A DNA stretch of 64,000 bases from Rhodospirillaceae bacterium (lineage in GTDB: Bacteria > Pseudomonadota > Alphaproteobacteria > GCA-2731375): the NCBI GenBank assembly GCA_018701215.1, contig JABIWH010000040.1, positions 1-64,000 of the forward strand, in the 5' to 3' direction. A program made the position numbers and the translations under genes. The notes below the pieces were generated by a model. It was not told the origin of the DNA, searched no databases, and saw nothing but the letters and a program-made list of their open reading frames with translations. This document shows, piece by piece, positions 18,001 to 26,800 of this stretch (positions within the stretch are counted from its first letter, which is position 1; every line of letters begins with the position of its first letter).

Positions 18001-18665
18001 TCTTCCGCACCCTTGTGGACGGCAACATTCCCCTGAACGCGGGCTGTCTGAAACCCATTCAGATCATCATCCCCGATGACTGCATGCTGAACCCGAAATA
18101 TCCGGCGGCGGTAGTCGCGGGCAATGTGGAAACCTCCCAGAACATCGTCGATTGCCTGTACGGCGCCCTGGGACGCCTGGCCGCCTGCCAGGGCACCATG
18201 AACAACTTTACCTTCGGCGATAACGAGTTGCAGTACTACGAGACCATCTGTTCGGGCACCCCGGCGGGCCCCGGCTTTCACGGTACCGACGCCGTGCATG
18301 CCCATATGACCAATTCACGGCTGACCGACCCGGAAGTGTTGGAGTGGCGCTTTCCCGTCATGCTGGATAGCTTCGGTATTCGGCCCAATTCGGGCGGCAA
18401 GGGTGCCTTCAACGGCGGCTCGGGCATTCTGCGCCGGGTCAGGTTCCTCGCCCCCATGACCGCCTCGATCCTGTCCTGCCGCCGCATTGTCGCACCGCAT
18501 GGCATTGCGGGCGGGGGGAATGGCGAACCAGGTCGCTGCTGGGTCGAAAGATCCGACGGCAGCCAGGAAGAGCTGTCGGGCTGCGATAGCGCGGAGATGA
18601 CCCCGGAAGACGTCTTCGTCATTCAGACGCCCACGGGCGGTGCTTACGGGGAGGCGGAACGATGA
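15042..18665 (+). CDS. Fused HyuA-HyuB protein, 5-oxoprolinase/hydantoinase type
   Basis: A 1207-residue cytoplasmic enzyme in which the ATP-binding HyuA part (residues 1 to ~690) and the HyuB part (~695-1207) are joined, as in ATP-dependent 5-oxoprolinase. The actin-fold phosphate loop is FWIDRGGTFTDVVARR. A second glycine-rich motif is GFDMGGTSTDVSHYAG and a third is LSCFGGAGGQHAC. HyuB starts at DPVMLEIFNNLFMSTAEQMG and includes KERLDFSCAVFDREGELIA and NAPYNGGTHLPD. It would open a lactam or hydantoin ring at the cost of ATP. 5-Oxoproline, hydantoins and N-methylhydantoin are all possible substrates. AAGGA precedes the ATG. Its stop overlaps the next ATG by 4 bases. Confidence 0.92.
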   Translation: MPEKWDFWIDRGGTFTDVVARRPEGGYLSHKLLSENPEQYPDAALQGIRDLLGVAKTDPIPTERIAAVKMGTTVGTNALLERKGDRTLLVINEGFHDALRIGYQNRPHLFELNIQLPEMLYERVLEVTGRYTAHGEERAPLDLDGARAGLQAAFDAGIRACAIVFMHGYRFPAHEKAVAEAAREIGFTQISTSHQVSPLMKLVGRGDTTVVDAYLSPILRRYVDRVAAELGDTRLMFMQSNGGLTDASLFQGKDCILSGPAGGVVGAVRTTAMAGFEKIIGFDMGGTSTDVSHYAGAFERAFESEVAGIRMRAPMMHIHTVAAGGGSILHYDGSRFTVGPDSAGANPGPACYRRGGPLAVTDCNVMLGKLNPDYFPKVFGPNGDEPLSRDAVAEKFAVLAAEIEASGREPMPLEAIAEGYLTIAVENMANAIKKISIQRGYDVSEYVLSCFGGAGGQHACLVADALGMKKVFIHPLAGVLSAYGMGLADVRAMRERAVEAVLDEGQMPSLAAALDELAAEGLEELRGQEIDPGRISVLRKVHLRYQGTDTALVVDFTDLAGIIAAFEEAHRQQFGFIDQSKAHVVEAVSIEAVGAGEPAVDTPLDATGGGRVDSIPPLASLQTYMAGTYHDAPVIDRNHMCPGDKVSGPAILREDTATTVIEPGWQAAMTDVGHLVLTRIQPLPKRVAVGTDVDPVMLEIFNNLFMSTAEQMGLVLQKTTNSVNIKERLDFSCAVFDREGELIANAPHIPVHLGSMDESIRAVIRVHGAVMRPGDVFVLNAPYNGGTHLPDVTVITPVFDDDDAGEAATALFYVASRGHHAEIGGISPGSMPPNSRTVEEEGILIDNIKLVDQGRFLEAEMRELLASGPYPSRNPDSNIADLKAQIAACEKGVQELRRVVEHFGLDVVYAYMGHVQDNAEESVRRVIDVLNTGSFECPLDDGSKIHVDVSIDHQARTAIIDFTGTSPQLETNFNAPTSVCRSAVLYVFRTLVDGNIPLNAGCLKPIQIIIPDDCMLNPKYPAAVVAGNVETSQNIVDCLYGALGRLAACQGTMNNFTFGDNELQYYETICSGTPAGPGFHGTDAVHAHMTNSRLTDPEVLEWRFPVMLDSFGIRPNSGGKGAFNGGSGILRRVRFLAPMTASILSCRRIVAPHGIAGGGNGEPGRCWVERSDGSQEELSGCDSAEMTPEDVFVIQTPTGGAYGEAER

Positions 18666-19168
18666 GCGCCAAACACATCGTTTCCTCGTCCCACCTGGTC
18701 TCGGAACAGGCGGCGGAACTGAGCGAGTTTGAATTCGGCTTGAATATGGCGGTCAACGCCTATCACCGCTGGATCGTGCGCTGCATGGCCGCCGCCGGGC
18801 AGGATGGGCTGAGTGCCCTGGATGTTCTGGTGTTGCATCTGGTCAATCACCGGGAGCGGGAGAAGCGCCTGTCGGATCTGTGCTTTTTGCTGAATATCGA
18901 GGACAGCCACGTGGTCAATTACGCCCTGAAAAAGCTGGCCAAGCAGGATTTGGTCGCCGCCGATCGCCGGGGCAAGGAAACCTTTTACGCCACAACGGAT
19001 GAAGGCCAGGCCGCCTGCCAGCGTTATCGGGATATTCGCGAAGATTGCCTGATTGCCAGCCACGCCGCCCTGGGTCATGATAACCCGGAAATTGGCGAAG
19101 CAGCCCGTATGCTCCGTGTCCTCTCGGGCCTGTACGACCAGGCCGCCCGCGCCGCGGCCTCGCTGTAG
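18662..19168 (+). CDS. Winged-helix transcriptional regulator
   Basis: A 168-residue MarR/PadR-like winged-helix protein. The core SALDVLVLHLVNHREREKRL, LNIEDSHVVNYALKKL (recognition region) and LVAADRRGKETFYATTDEG (wing) are the expected order. Its ATG overlaps the stop of the hydantoinase gene in an ATGA, so the two are translationally coupled, and GGGGAGG lies 7 bases upstream. It probably regulates the hydantoinase gene, perhaps through the palindrome at 15013. That target is inferred from position. Confidence 0.8.
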   Translation: MSAKHIVSSSHLVSEQAAELSEFEFGLNMAVNAYHRWIVRCMAAAGQDGLSALDVLVLHLVNHREREKRLSDLCFLLNIEDSHVVNYALKKLAKQDLVAADRRGKETFYATTDEGQAACQRYRDIREDCLIASHAALGHDNPEIGEAARMLRVLSGLYDQAARAAASL

Positions 19169-19189
19169 CGCCAATCTGAAAGCAGCCAC

Positions 19190-20077
19190 TTGCAACAATT
19201 GGCGCCCATTCTGCTGTCCCTGGTGGCAGCCGGCCTATTCTCGGTCTCAATCCTGGTTCTGCATCAGGGTTTGCGCCATGCGGATTCCGAATCCGGTTCG
19301 CTGATACAGATCAGCGCCACGGCGGCGTGCTATTGGCTGTTCGCACCGTGGTTGGTGGAAAGCTGGATGTGGCTAACCACGGCGGCGGCGATCTTTGCCG
19401 CCGTTGGCCTGTTCAAGCCGTTCCTCTCCGCCAACGCGGCGCTGTTGAGCGTGCATTATCTGGGCCCCACGCCAACCGCGACCCTGGCCGCGACCTCTCC
19501 TTTATTTGCTGCCGTGTTTGGGGTGTTTTTTCTCAGCGAGCATTTGACGATGCCGATTGTGCTGGGCACCGTGGCGATCATGGGCGGCTCGATCGTGCTG
19601 GCGCAACAGGGCCGGGGACGGGGCGATGCGACGCTCCCGGCGTCATGGCCCCTTTGGGCCCTGTCGTTGCCATTGGCCGCCGCGTTTATTCGCGCCGCCG
19701 CCGATAGCTTCACCAAATACGGCATGTTCGAGCTGCCCAGCCCCTATTTTGCCGGGCTGGTCAGCTTCTCGGTTTCGGTCATCGTTGCCTTGATTTTCTA
19801 TACCGCCAGACATCGCCGCCTGCCGCTAATGGGCCGGGGGCACGGCAATGGCTGGTTCGTGCTGGCGGGTGTGATCAATGGCGTCGCGGTTTACTGCATG
19901 AATTACGCCTTAAAGCTGGGCGACATTATCGTTGTGATCCCCTTGGTTTCCGCCTCGCCCCTGCTGACCCTGCTGTTGAGCGTCTTCGTGGTGCGGCGCG
20001 AAATGATCACCCGCCATAGCCTGTTGGCGGTGCTCCTCGTCGTGCCCGGGGTCATCGTCATCTCGCTCGGCAAATAG
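19190..20077 (+). CDS. EamA/DMT-superfamily permease
   Basis: A 295-residue inner-membrane protein with about ten hydrophobic helices in two EamA repeats. The first repeat ends in LGPTPTATLAATSPLFAAVF and the second in ALKLGDIIVVIPLVSASPLL. Both are typical drug/metabolite transporter segments. The only nearby start is TTG at 19190, 21 bases after the regulator gene, with a weak ribosome-binding site. It may export or import a metabolite related to the hydantoinase pathway, since it follows in the same direction. The substrate is unknown. Confidence 0.8.
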   Translation: MQQLAPILLSLVAAGLFSVSILVLHQGLRHADSESGSLIQISATAACYWLFAPWLVESWMWLTTAAAIFAAVGLFKPFLSANAALLSVHYLGPTPTATLAATSPLFAAVFGVFFLSEHLTMPIVLGTVAIMGGSIVLAQQGRGRGDATLPASWPLWALSLPLAAAFIRAAADSFTKYGMFELPSPYFAGLVSFSVSVIVALIFYTARHRRLPLMGRGHGNGWFVLAGVINGVAVYCMNYALKLGDIIVVIPLVSASPLLTLLLSVFVVRREMITRHSLLAVLLVVPGVIVISLGK

Positions 20078-20097
20078 CGCGGAACAGATAATTGAGC

Positions 20098-21024
20098 ATG
20101 GCCTCTGATTTCCTCGGTTTTCTGGCCCGGCATGCCACCAAGTTTCTGGCCATTGGCGTGCTGACCGGGCTGTTTCTGCCGCCGCTGGCTGAATTCATGC
20201 GGCCGGCCCTGGCGCCGGCGATTTTTTTCAATCTGGTACTGGCCCTGATCAGGTTGGATTTTGGCGATGTCGCCTCGTTCCTGCGCCGGCCGTTGTTGCT
20301 GTTCCTGTTCACCGGCTTCGCGTTGTTCGTCTCGCCGATCCTGATGGCGGGCACGGTCTGGGCCATTGGCCTGCCGGCCGGTCTGGCGGCGGGTCTGGTG
20401 TTGATGGCGGCGTCCGCGCCGATTACCTCCGCCGCGACGTTCGCGATCATCTTGGGCCTGGATGCCGCGTTCGCCATTGCCGTAACGGTCCTTAGCCACC
20501 TGCTGCTGCCCTTTACATTGCCGGCCATGGCGCTATGGCTGTTGGATCTGCAATTGCAGATCAGTTTGGTGGAGTTCATGGGCCGGCTTGCCTTCCTGAT
20601 CGGTGGCGGCTTCGCCCTGGCGATTATCATCAAGCGCTGGCTGCTTTCGCCGGCGCGGCTGAAACAGCACGCAAGCCATATCGATGGCCTGTTGGTGGTC
20701 TGCCTGATGGTCATCGCCATCGCCATCATGGACGGAGTCACGGATTTCTTCTTTGCCCGGCCCGGCTTTGTCATGCTGACCATCGCCGCCGCCTTTATCG
20801 CCAACGCCACCCTGCAAGTGATTGGCGCCCTTGCGTTCCTGCCCGCTGGACGCAAGCTGGCCTTTACCGCCGGCCATATGGCGGGCAATTGCAACATGGC
20901 GCTGATACTGGCCGTGCTGGCGGACCGGGCCGAAATGGAAGTGATTATCTTCTTTGCCCTGGCGCAGCTGCCCATGTACATGCTGCCCGTGGTCGCAAAT
21001 CGGATTTATCGACGCTTTCTCTAG
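20098..21024 (+). CDS. Bile acid:sodium symporter (BASS)-like transporter
   Basis: A 308-residue, very hydrophobic protein with eight to ten membrane segments. The order and motifs resemble BASS-type sodium-coupled carriers: VLMAASAPITSAATFAIILG in the first half and FTAGHMAGNCNMALILAVLA in the second, the two crossover-helix regions with Asn and Ser. The family is diverse and transports organic anions such as bile acids, pantoate or 2-keto acids. I start it at ATG 20098, 6 bases after an in-frame TTG. It follows the EamA gene by 20 bases. Confidence 0.7.
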   Translation: MASDFLGFLARHATKFLAIGVLTGLFLPPLAEFMRPALAPAIFFNLVLALIRLDFGDVASFLRRPLLLFLFTGFALFVSPILMAGTVWAIGLPAGLAAGLVLMAASAPITSAATFAIILGLDAAFAIAVTVLSHLLLPFTLPAMALWLLDLQLQISLVEFMGRLAFLIGGGFALAIIIKRWLLSPARLKQHASHIDGLLVVCLMVIAIAIMDGVTDFFFARPGFVMLTIAAAFIANATLQVIGALAFLPAGRKLAFTAGHMAGNCNMALILAVLADRAEMEVIIFFALAQLPMYMLPVVANRIYRRFL

Positions 21025-21056
21025 CGGAGGCAGAGCCAATAATCTAAGCTGGGGGC

Positions 21057-21752
21057 ATGCAAAACATATTGATCACAGGCGCCTCGCGCGGCATCGGGCT
21101 GGAATTCGTTCGCCAGTATGATGCCGATGGCTGGCGCATCTTCGCCTGCTGCCGCACACCTGGGCAAGCAGGCGAACTCAACGACATTGCCGCAGCGTCC
21201 AATGGCCGTGTCACCACGCATCAACTAGATGTGGACCAGATCGAATCCGTCTTCACTCTGAAAGCGGAAATCGGCGAGCAACCCCTGGACGTTCTTTTGA
21301 ACAATGCCGGCATTATGGGACAGCGCAACGCCGCACGGGGCGACATTGATTACGACGCCTGGCAGGGGGCAATGGTAACCAACGTCATGGGACCCATGCG
21401 CATGGTCGAGGCTTTCGCCGACAACGTCGCCGCCTCGGAGCAGAAGAAACTGATTACCATTTCGTCGCGCATGGGCTCGATCGGCGAAACCGTGGCGCCG
21501 AATTCCATCGTCTACCGCTCCTCCAAGGCCGCCGTGAACATGGTGATGAAGATCGTCGCCAATGATCTCGGTTCCCAGGGCGTCATCGTGACCTCGTTCC
21601 ACCCTGGTTGGGTGCGCACGGACATGGGCGGCTCGGCGGCGGATATTTCGGCCGAGGAAAGTGCCGGCGGCATTCGCCGGGTGATCGCCGAACTGGGCCC
21701 GGCTGACAACGGCGCCTTCCGCAACTACGACGGCGGCGTCATTCAATGGTAA
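21057..21752 (+). CDS. Short-chain dehydrogenase/reductase
   Basis: A 231-residue classical SDR. It has the cofactor motif TGASRGIG (7-14), NNAG (82-85), Ser137, and the catalytic YxxxK (Tyr153-Lys157). It shows no Asp that would clearly favour NADH in the second strand, and the motif ACCRTPGQ suggests possible NADPH use. It starts at an ATG with a poor ribosome-binding site. A four-unit tandem repeat begins at its stop codon. The substrate is unknown. Confidence 0.92.
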   Translation: MQNILITGASRGIGLEFVRQYDADGWRIFACCRTPGQAGELNDIAAASNGRVTTHQLDVDQIESVFTLKAEIGEQPLDVLLNNAGIMGQRNAARGDIDYDAWQGAMVTNVMGPMRMVEAFADNVAASEQKKLITISSRMGSIGETVAPNSIVYRSSKAAVNMVMKIVANDLGSQGVIVTSFHPGWVRTDMGGSAADISAEESAGGIRRVIAELGPADNGAFRNYDGGVIQW

Positions 21753-21796
21753 TCTCTGGGGTAATCTCTGGTGTAGTCTCTGGAATAGTCTCCGTG
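21749..21796 (+). repeat. Four 12-bp degenerate tandem repeats
   Basis: Units GTAATCTCTGGG, GTAATCTCTGGT, GTAGTCTCTGGA and ATAGTCTCCGTG run head to tail from the stop codon of the SDR gene and end 18 bases before the ATG of the esterase gene. The units diverge progressively from left to right. Confidence 0.8.
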
Positions 21797-21814
21797 GAAA
21801 CCGTTGGATAAGCG

Positions 21815-22765
21815 ATGACCCAACAAGCGCCCGATCCCCAAGCGATTCATCCCGAAATGCAATTGCTGATGTCGGCGCGCAAGCCGGCGCCCGCGGGGCA
21901 GACGCTGGAACAGGCGCGTGCTGCCTGGGCCGCCTACAGCGCCGCGCTTAGTCAGCCCCATCCGGCCAACATGCAGGTTCATGATCGCACCATTGCCTCG
22001 GGGGACATCGACGTGCCGGTCAGGATTTACCGCCCCGAGGGGCCTGACGGGCTGCGCCCCTGCATCATTTACATGCATGGCGGCGGTTTCATGAAAGGCG
22101 ATCTCGACAGCTCCGACACCAACGCCTGGGGCTACGCACAGGAAACTGGTGCCTGCGTCGTCAGCGTCGATTACCGGTTGGCGCCCGAACACCCGCATCC
22201 GGCGGCCTTCGACGACTGTTTTGGCGTTCTCTGCTGGCTGGCGGCGGAGGGCGGCGCGATGGGCATTGACACCGCGCGCATAGCGGTCGCCGGCGACAGT
22301 GCCGGCGGCAGTCTTGCGGCGGCCCTGTCCCTGGCGGCGCGGGATCGCAAAGGCCCGTCGATTGTGGCCCAGTTGTTGATTTTTCCCTGCACCGGCACTG
22401 ACCTGCGCAGCCCCTCGTATGTTGAGCACGCCAACGCGCCCGGCCTCACCACCTCCGGCATGGAGCAATATTACAAAGACTATCTGGCGGGCTGCGAAGA
22501 CATGGACGACCCTTACGCCAGACCGGACCGGGCAACGGATTTCAGCAATCTGCCGCCTGCTTTCGTGCACCCCGCCGAATTCGACCCGCTGCGCGATGAT
22601 GGCCGCGTCTATGCCTCGAAAATCGCCCTGGCCGGCGGAGACGTGGGTTTCCGGGAGGCGAAAGGCATGATCCATGGCTTTATCCGCGCCCGCCTGGCAG
22701 GGCCCGCCGCCGCCGCCGAATTCCAGGCTGGCTGTGATTTCTTGCGCCGGTATCTGTTCGCCTGA
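21815..22765 (+). CDS. Alpha/beta-hydrolase, hormone-sensitive lipase (type IV) family
   Basis: A 316-residue esterase of the HSL family. The oxyanion-hole motif is HGGG (88-91) in IIYMHGGGFMKGD. The nucleophile is Ser162 in AGDSAGGS. The acid is the Asp in FDPLRDD near residue 255, and the His is in GMIHGFIRA near residue 287. It has no signal peptide and the length is normal. It hydrolyses short-chain esters or lactones in this family. The start is ATG 21815, after a four-unit tandem repeat. Confidence 0.92.
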   Translation: MTQQAPDPQAIHPEMQLLMSARKPAPAGQTLEQARAAWAAYSAALSQPHPANMQVHDRTIASGDIDVPVRIYRPEGPDGLRPCIIYMHGGGFMKGDLDSSDTNAWGYAQETGACVVSVDYRLAPEHPHPAAFDDCFGVLCWLAAEGGAMGIDTARIAVAGDSAGGSLAAALSLAARDRKGPSIVAQLLIFPCTGTDLRSPSYVEHANAPGLTTSGMEQYYKDYLAGCEDMDDPYARPDRATDFSNLPPAFVHPAEFDPLRDDGRVYASKIALAGGDVGFREAKGMIHGFIRARLAGPAAAAEFQAGCDFLRRYLFA

Positions 22766-22843
22766 AGAAATGCTAAAAAATTTCGTTGGCCAGGTCGAAA
22801 AAACAGATATTGTGACTTGCCATATTTGACATAATATTGTAGC

Positions 22844-23051
22844 GTTTTTTCATCGTAATGACGTAGGAGAGGCGATTGAACGCAACGCCACCTGATCATT
22901 CGGAACGAACCAAAACTCGGTCTCGTGATCGAGAGGTGGGAATGGATCGACGGACTAAAAAATTGTGCCGTGGCCAAGCCCCATTGGATCAAACAGAAAA
23001 ACCCCGTGCTGCCTGAGCGGTAATTACCGACAGGCACACGGGGTTTTTTTG
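22844..23051 (+). ncRNA. Candidate structured small RNA or attenuator leader
   Basis: This stretch has no convincing gene but shows several stems and a very strong terminator. CCACCTGATCA (22888-22898) pairs with TGATC-(GAG)-AGGTGG (22926-22939) through an 11-bp stem with a 3-nt bulge. Inside it lies TTCG-GAAC-CGAA-like pairing. GGCG/CGCC at 22871/22886 is an alternative to the lower stem, suggesting a possible switch. A weak promoter, TTGTGA-N16-TAATAT, lies at 22810-22837. The RNA would be about 200 nt. It ends 58 bases before the cupin gene and may be an sRNA or a leader controlling that gene. I do not recognise any known riboswitch class. Confidence 0.5.
22998..23050 (+). terminator. Very strong rho-independent terminator
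   Basis: AAAACCCCGTG pairs with CACGGGGTTTT, continued inside by TGCCTG/CAGGCA and CGGT-AATT-ACCG, then seven T residues. The total stem is about 20 bp with only one bulge and small internal loops. It faces the cupin gene, so it ends the RNA upstream or attenuates the cupin transcript. Confidence 0.9.
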
Positions 23052-23108
23052 CGTTTCTGGTCTTCGCGAAACATGCGACCCTGAACTCCTGAAAAACAGA
23101 GGAGACGC

Positions 23109-23660
23109 ATGATGCTAAGACCGGTCCGCCGGATCGTTACCGGCCACAATAACGAGGGAAAATCGATCATCCTGCAAGACGGACCCTCGCCGCATGTGTT
23201 GGAGAACCCCACCCAGGAAGGCCGTGGTCTGACGGATCTGTGGCGCAGCTTCGCCGCCCCCGCCGACAACAGCGGCGATGGGGATGCCGCCGATACCCAG
23301 GTCACCCTATCGCCCCCCGGCAATGGCAGTGTCTTCCGCTTTTTCCAGATCAGGCCCGCGGCCTGGGATGCGGCAATGTCCGAGGCAGAGCGGAGCCAGC
23401 GGGATGCGGAAAACTTCGCCAAGATGGGCGCCAGCGGGGCCCACGACAGCGCCTCGTCCCAGCACGGCATGCACAAGACCGACACCGTGGATTACATCAT
23501 CCTGCTATCGGGCCAGGTCAGCCTGATACTGGACGAGGGCGAAGTCGAGATGGCCCCCATGGACGTGGTGATCCAGCGCGGCACCAACCACGCCTGGGTC
23601 AATCACGGCGATGAACCGGCGGTTCTGGCGGGAATCTTAATCGACGCGGATCCCGTTTAA
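23109..23660 (+). CDS. Cupin-domain protein
   Basis: A 183-residue cytoplasmic protein with one C-terminal cupin barrel at about 110-175: the segment HGMHKTDTVDYIILLSGQVS corresponds to cupin motif 1 and GTNHAWVNHGDEPA to motif 2. The usual metal-binding His-x-His is only partly conserved. It is similar to cupin proteins often annotated without function. ATG 23109 (or the next ATG, 23112) has a GAGGAG site 4-10 bases upstream. It lies just after the strong terminator, so its expression may depend on antitermination or on a second promoter. Confidence 0.8.
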   Translation: MMLRPVRRIVTGHNNEGKSIILQDGPSPHVLENPTQEGRGLTDLWRSFAAPADNSGDGDAADTQVTLSPPGNGSVFRFFQIRPAAWDAAMSEAERSQRDAENFAKMGASGAHDSASSQHGMHKTDTVDYIILLSGQVSLILDEGEVEMAPMDVVIQRGTNHAWVNHGDEPAVLAGILIDADPV

Positions 23661-23709
23661 GATATTTTCAACGCCGTGATATTGCCAGGGAAGTACGTGG
23701 TGCGGCTCG

Positions 23710-23741
23710 ATATGGATTATCGGGTCAAGCTCGGTAATGAC
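23710..23741 (+). repeat. REP-like palindrome, unit 1
   Basis: ATTATCGGGT-CAA-GCTCGGTAAT folds into a 10-bp stem, including G-T pairs, with a 3-nt loop. It is the inverted counterpart of the unit at 23770-23801; both match a pattern ATGGAT-A-C-CGG-AAG--CGG-ATGAC. It lies between the convergent cupin and metH genes. Confidence 0.7.
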
Positions 23742-23769
23742 AAGAATGAGTTCAAGTGCCAACTGAAAC

Positions 23770-23801
23770 CGTCATGCCCGGACTTGTTCCGGGTATCCAT
23801 G
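23770..23801 (-). repeat. REP-like palindrome, unit 2
   Basis: CGTCATGCCCGGACTTG and TTCCGGGTATCCATGG form a CCCGG/CCGGG hairpin. This is the sequence type seen repeatedly in many alphaproteobacterial intergenic regions. It is in the opposite orientation to the unit at 23710 and ends 8 bases before the metH stop. It may act as a bidirectional terminator. Confidence 0.75.
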
Positions 23802-23809
23802 GCGACGTC

Positions 23810-26800
23810 CTAGACGCTGAAATACTTCGCCTGCGGATGATGCACAACAATGGCGGATGTGGATTGTTCGGGATGCAGCTGATCCTCGTCGCCCATCTCC
23901 AGGTTGATCCGATCGGCGCCCAGCAATTTCAATATCTGACGCTGATCCGACATTGTCGGGCAGGCCGGATAGCCAAAGGAATAGCGTGAGCCGCGATAGC
24001 CCTGGTTCAACAGGGCATCGTTGTCGCGGGCGTCCTGATCGCCGAAACCCAATTCGGTGCGCACCCGCTTGTGGACATATTCCGCCATGGCCTCGGCCAT
24101 CTCCACGCCCAGGCCATGCAGGTACAGATAATCCTGATACTTGTCATTATCGAACCATTGCCGCGCGACCTCGGAGGCATGCTGCCCGACGGTGACCGCC
24201 TGCAGCGCGATGATGTCACGCTCGCCGCTATCAACCTCACGGAAGAAATCGGCAATGCAGAGACCGCCCGCCCGGTCCTGGCGGGGCAGGGCGAAACGCG
24301 CGATCTCTTTATCGCTGCCATTGGGGCCGAACAGTACCAGGTCATCGCCTTCGGAGGCGGCGGGAAAATAGCCATAGACCGCTTGCGGCTGCAGAATATC
24401 CTCGGCTTCGCAGCGCGCCACCAGATCCACCATGATCGGCTTCACCTCGTCCCGGGCCCATTCCATATACTCCGCCAGACTGCGGCCCCGTTTGCGATAG
24501 CCCCAATGGAATTGATACAGCATGCGTTCATTCAGGTACGGCAGCAGGGATTTGATCCCCACCTGTTCGATCACGCGGTGGCCCAGGAACGGTGCCTCGG
24601 GCACGGTCACGCCTTTATGCAGCTCTTCCCGCCGGGTGCGGACTTCTTCCAGATCAAGCGGCCTGGGCATCAGGGTCGGCTGCCCCAGCTTGCGCCGTTT
24701 GTTGCGGGGCTTGCCTTCGCGCCGGCCATCGCGTTCTACAATGTAGTTATCGAAGTCACCGCCCGCGACCCTGGCCATCAGGTCCAGTCCGTCAAAGGCG
24801 TCGCGGGCATAGGCAACCCGCCCCGAGGCGGCTTCATAGGCCTGGGCGCAGTCTTCCTCGACAAAGTTCCGGGTTAGGGCGGCACCACCCAGCATCACCG
24901 GCAAATGGATCTGCTGGCGGCATAGCTCTTCAAGATTGTCCTTCATGATGGTGGTCGACTTGACCAGCAGGCCGGACATGCCGATGGCGTCGGCATTATG
25001 TTCCTTTGCCGCCTCGATGATCGCGCCAATGGGCTGTTTGATGCCGATATTGACGACCCGGTAACCGTTGTTGGTGAGAATTATATCCACCAGGTTCTTA
25101 CCAATATCGTGGACATCGCCCTTCACCGTGGCAAGCACGATGGTGGCCTTTTGACTATCGGCGCTACGCTCCATATGGGGTTCCAGATAGGACACGGAGG
25201 CCTTCATGGTTTCCGCTGATTGCAGCACAAATGGCAACTGCATCTGTCCGGAACCGAACAGTTCGCCAACCACCTTCATCCCACCCAGCAGGATATCGTT
25301 CACGATATCCAGGGGACTATGTTTTTCCATGGCCTCGTCCAGGTCCTCTTCCAAACCCGTACGATCACCATCGATAATGCGTTGCTTCAGGCGTTCCTCG
25401 ACCTCCGCCGCGCGCACCTTTTCCGTCTTGGCCGCCTTGCGATCCTGGAACAGCGCGATGAAGGCATGCAGGGGATCATAGCCCTCGGCCCGGCGATCAT
25501 AGATCAGATCTTCCGCCGCCTTGACCTCTTCCGCCGAAATGGAATGCAACGGCATGATTTTTGATAGATGCAGAATGGCTCCGGTCATGCCCCGGTCCAG
25601 GGCATGCTGGAGAAAGACCGAATTCAGCACATGGCGCGCCGCCGCTTTCAGGCCGAACGAGATGTTCGACAGACCCAGGATGATCTGACATCGGGGCAGT
25701 TCCTCGGCGATGCGCTCAATCGCGTCCAGGGTTTCCAGACCCAGGCGCCGATCGTCATCATTGCCGGTGCAGATGGTGAACGTTAGAGGATCGAACAAAA
25801 GATCCTCTGACGCCATGCCGTGTTCGTTGACCGCATAGTCATGCAAGCGATGCGCCAGTTTGAGTTTTTCATCCGCGGTCTTGGCCATGCCCTCTTCATC
25901 AATTGTCAGGGCGATAACGCCGCAACCGAATTTTCGCGCTAACTGCAAGCGCTTGGCCGCCGGCTCTTCGCCATCCTCGAAATTGATGGAATTGATCAAG
26001 GCCTTGCCGCCATACAGCTTCAAGGCGCCCTCCAGAACCGGATATTCCGTTGAATCGATGACCAGCGGCGCATGTACCGAGCCGCGCATGCGGCTGACCA
26101 CCGCGCTCATGTCGGATAGCTCGTCCCGGCCCACGAAGGCGGTGCAGATGTCCAGGGTGTGCGAGCCTTCCTTGGCCTGCTCCCGCCCTATGGCGATGCA
26201 GCCGTCCCAATCCTCTGCCTCCTGCAACAGGCGGAATTTCTTTGAGCCGTTGGCATTACAGCGTTCGCCAATGGACAGATAGGCATTCTCCTGACGATAG
26301 GGCACCTGGCCATAGAGAGAGGCGATACCCGGTACCCATTCGGAATGGCGCACCTTTGGTTTCGGCCGCCGGCCCGCGTTCTGGTCCTGACCCACACTCT
26401 CCAGCATGTCGCCGAGAGCCTTAATATGTGTTGTTACGGTACCGCAACAACCGCCGACCAAATTGACGCCGTCGTCGACTACGAAGCGCCGGGCCCAGTC
26501 CGCCAGCTCCTCCGCGCTCAGGGGATAGCTGGGATTGCCATCGACCAGTTCAGGCAGGCCCGCGTTCGGTTGGACCGTGATTATGCCGGGCCATTGTTCG
26601 GACAGCCAACGCACATGTTCGGCCATCTCGCGCGGACCGGTGGCGCAGTTCAGGCCCATGGCCTCCACGCCCAAGGCATGAATGGTCGTCGCGGCACCGG
26701 CGATATCGGTGCCCACCAACAAGGTTCCCGTGGTCTCGACCGTGACTTGAGTAATAATGGGGACTTCCCGGCCAGCTTCCGCCATGGCGATACGGGCGCC

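Noticed and set aside
22844..23051. 6S RNA, SRP RNA or known riboswitch
   Set aside because: No long central bubble with closing stem, SRP signature or riboswitch core was recognised, so only a generic candidate is reported.
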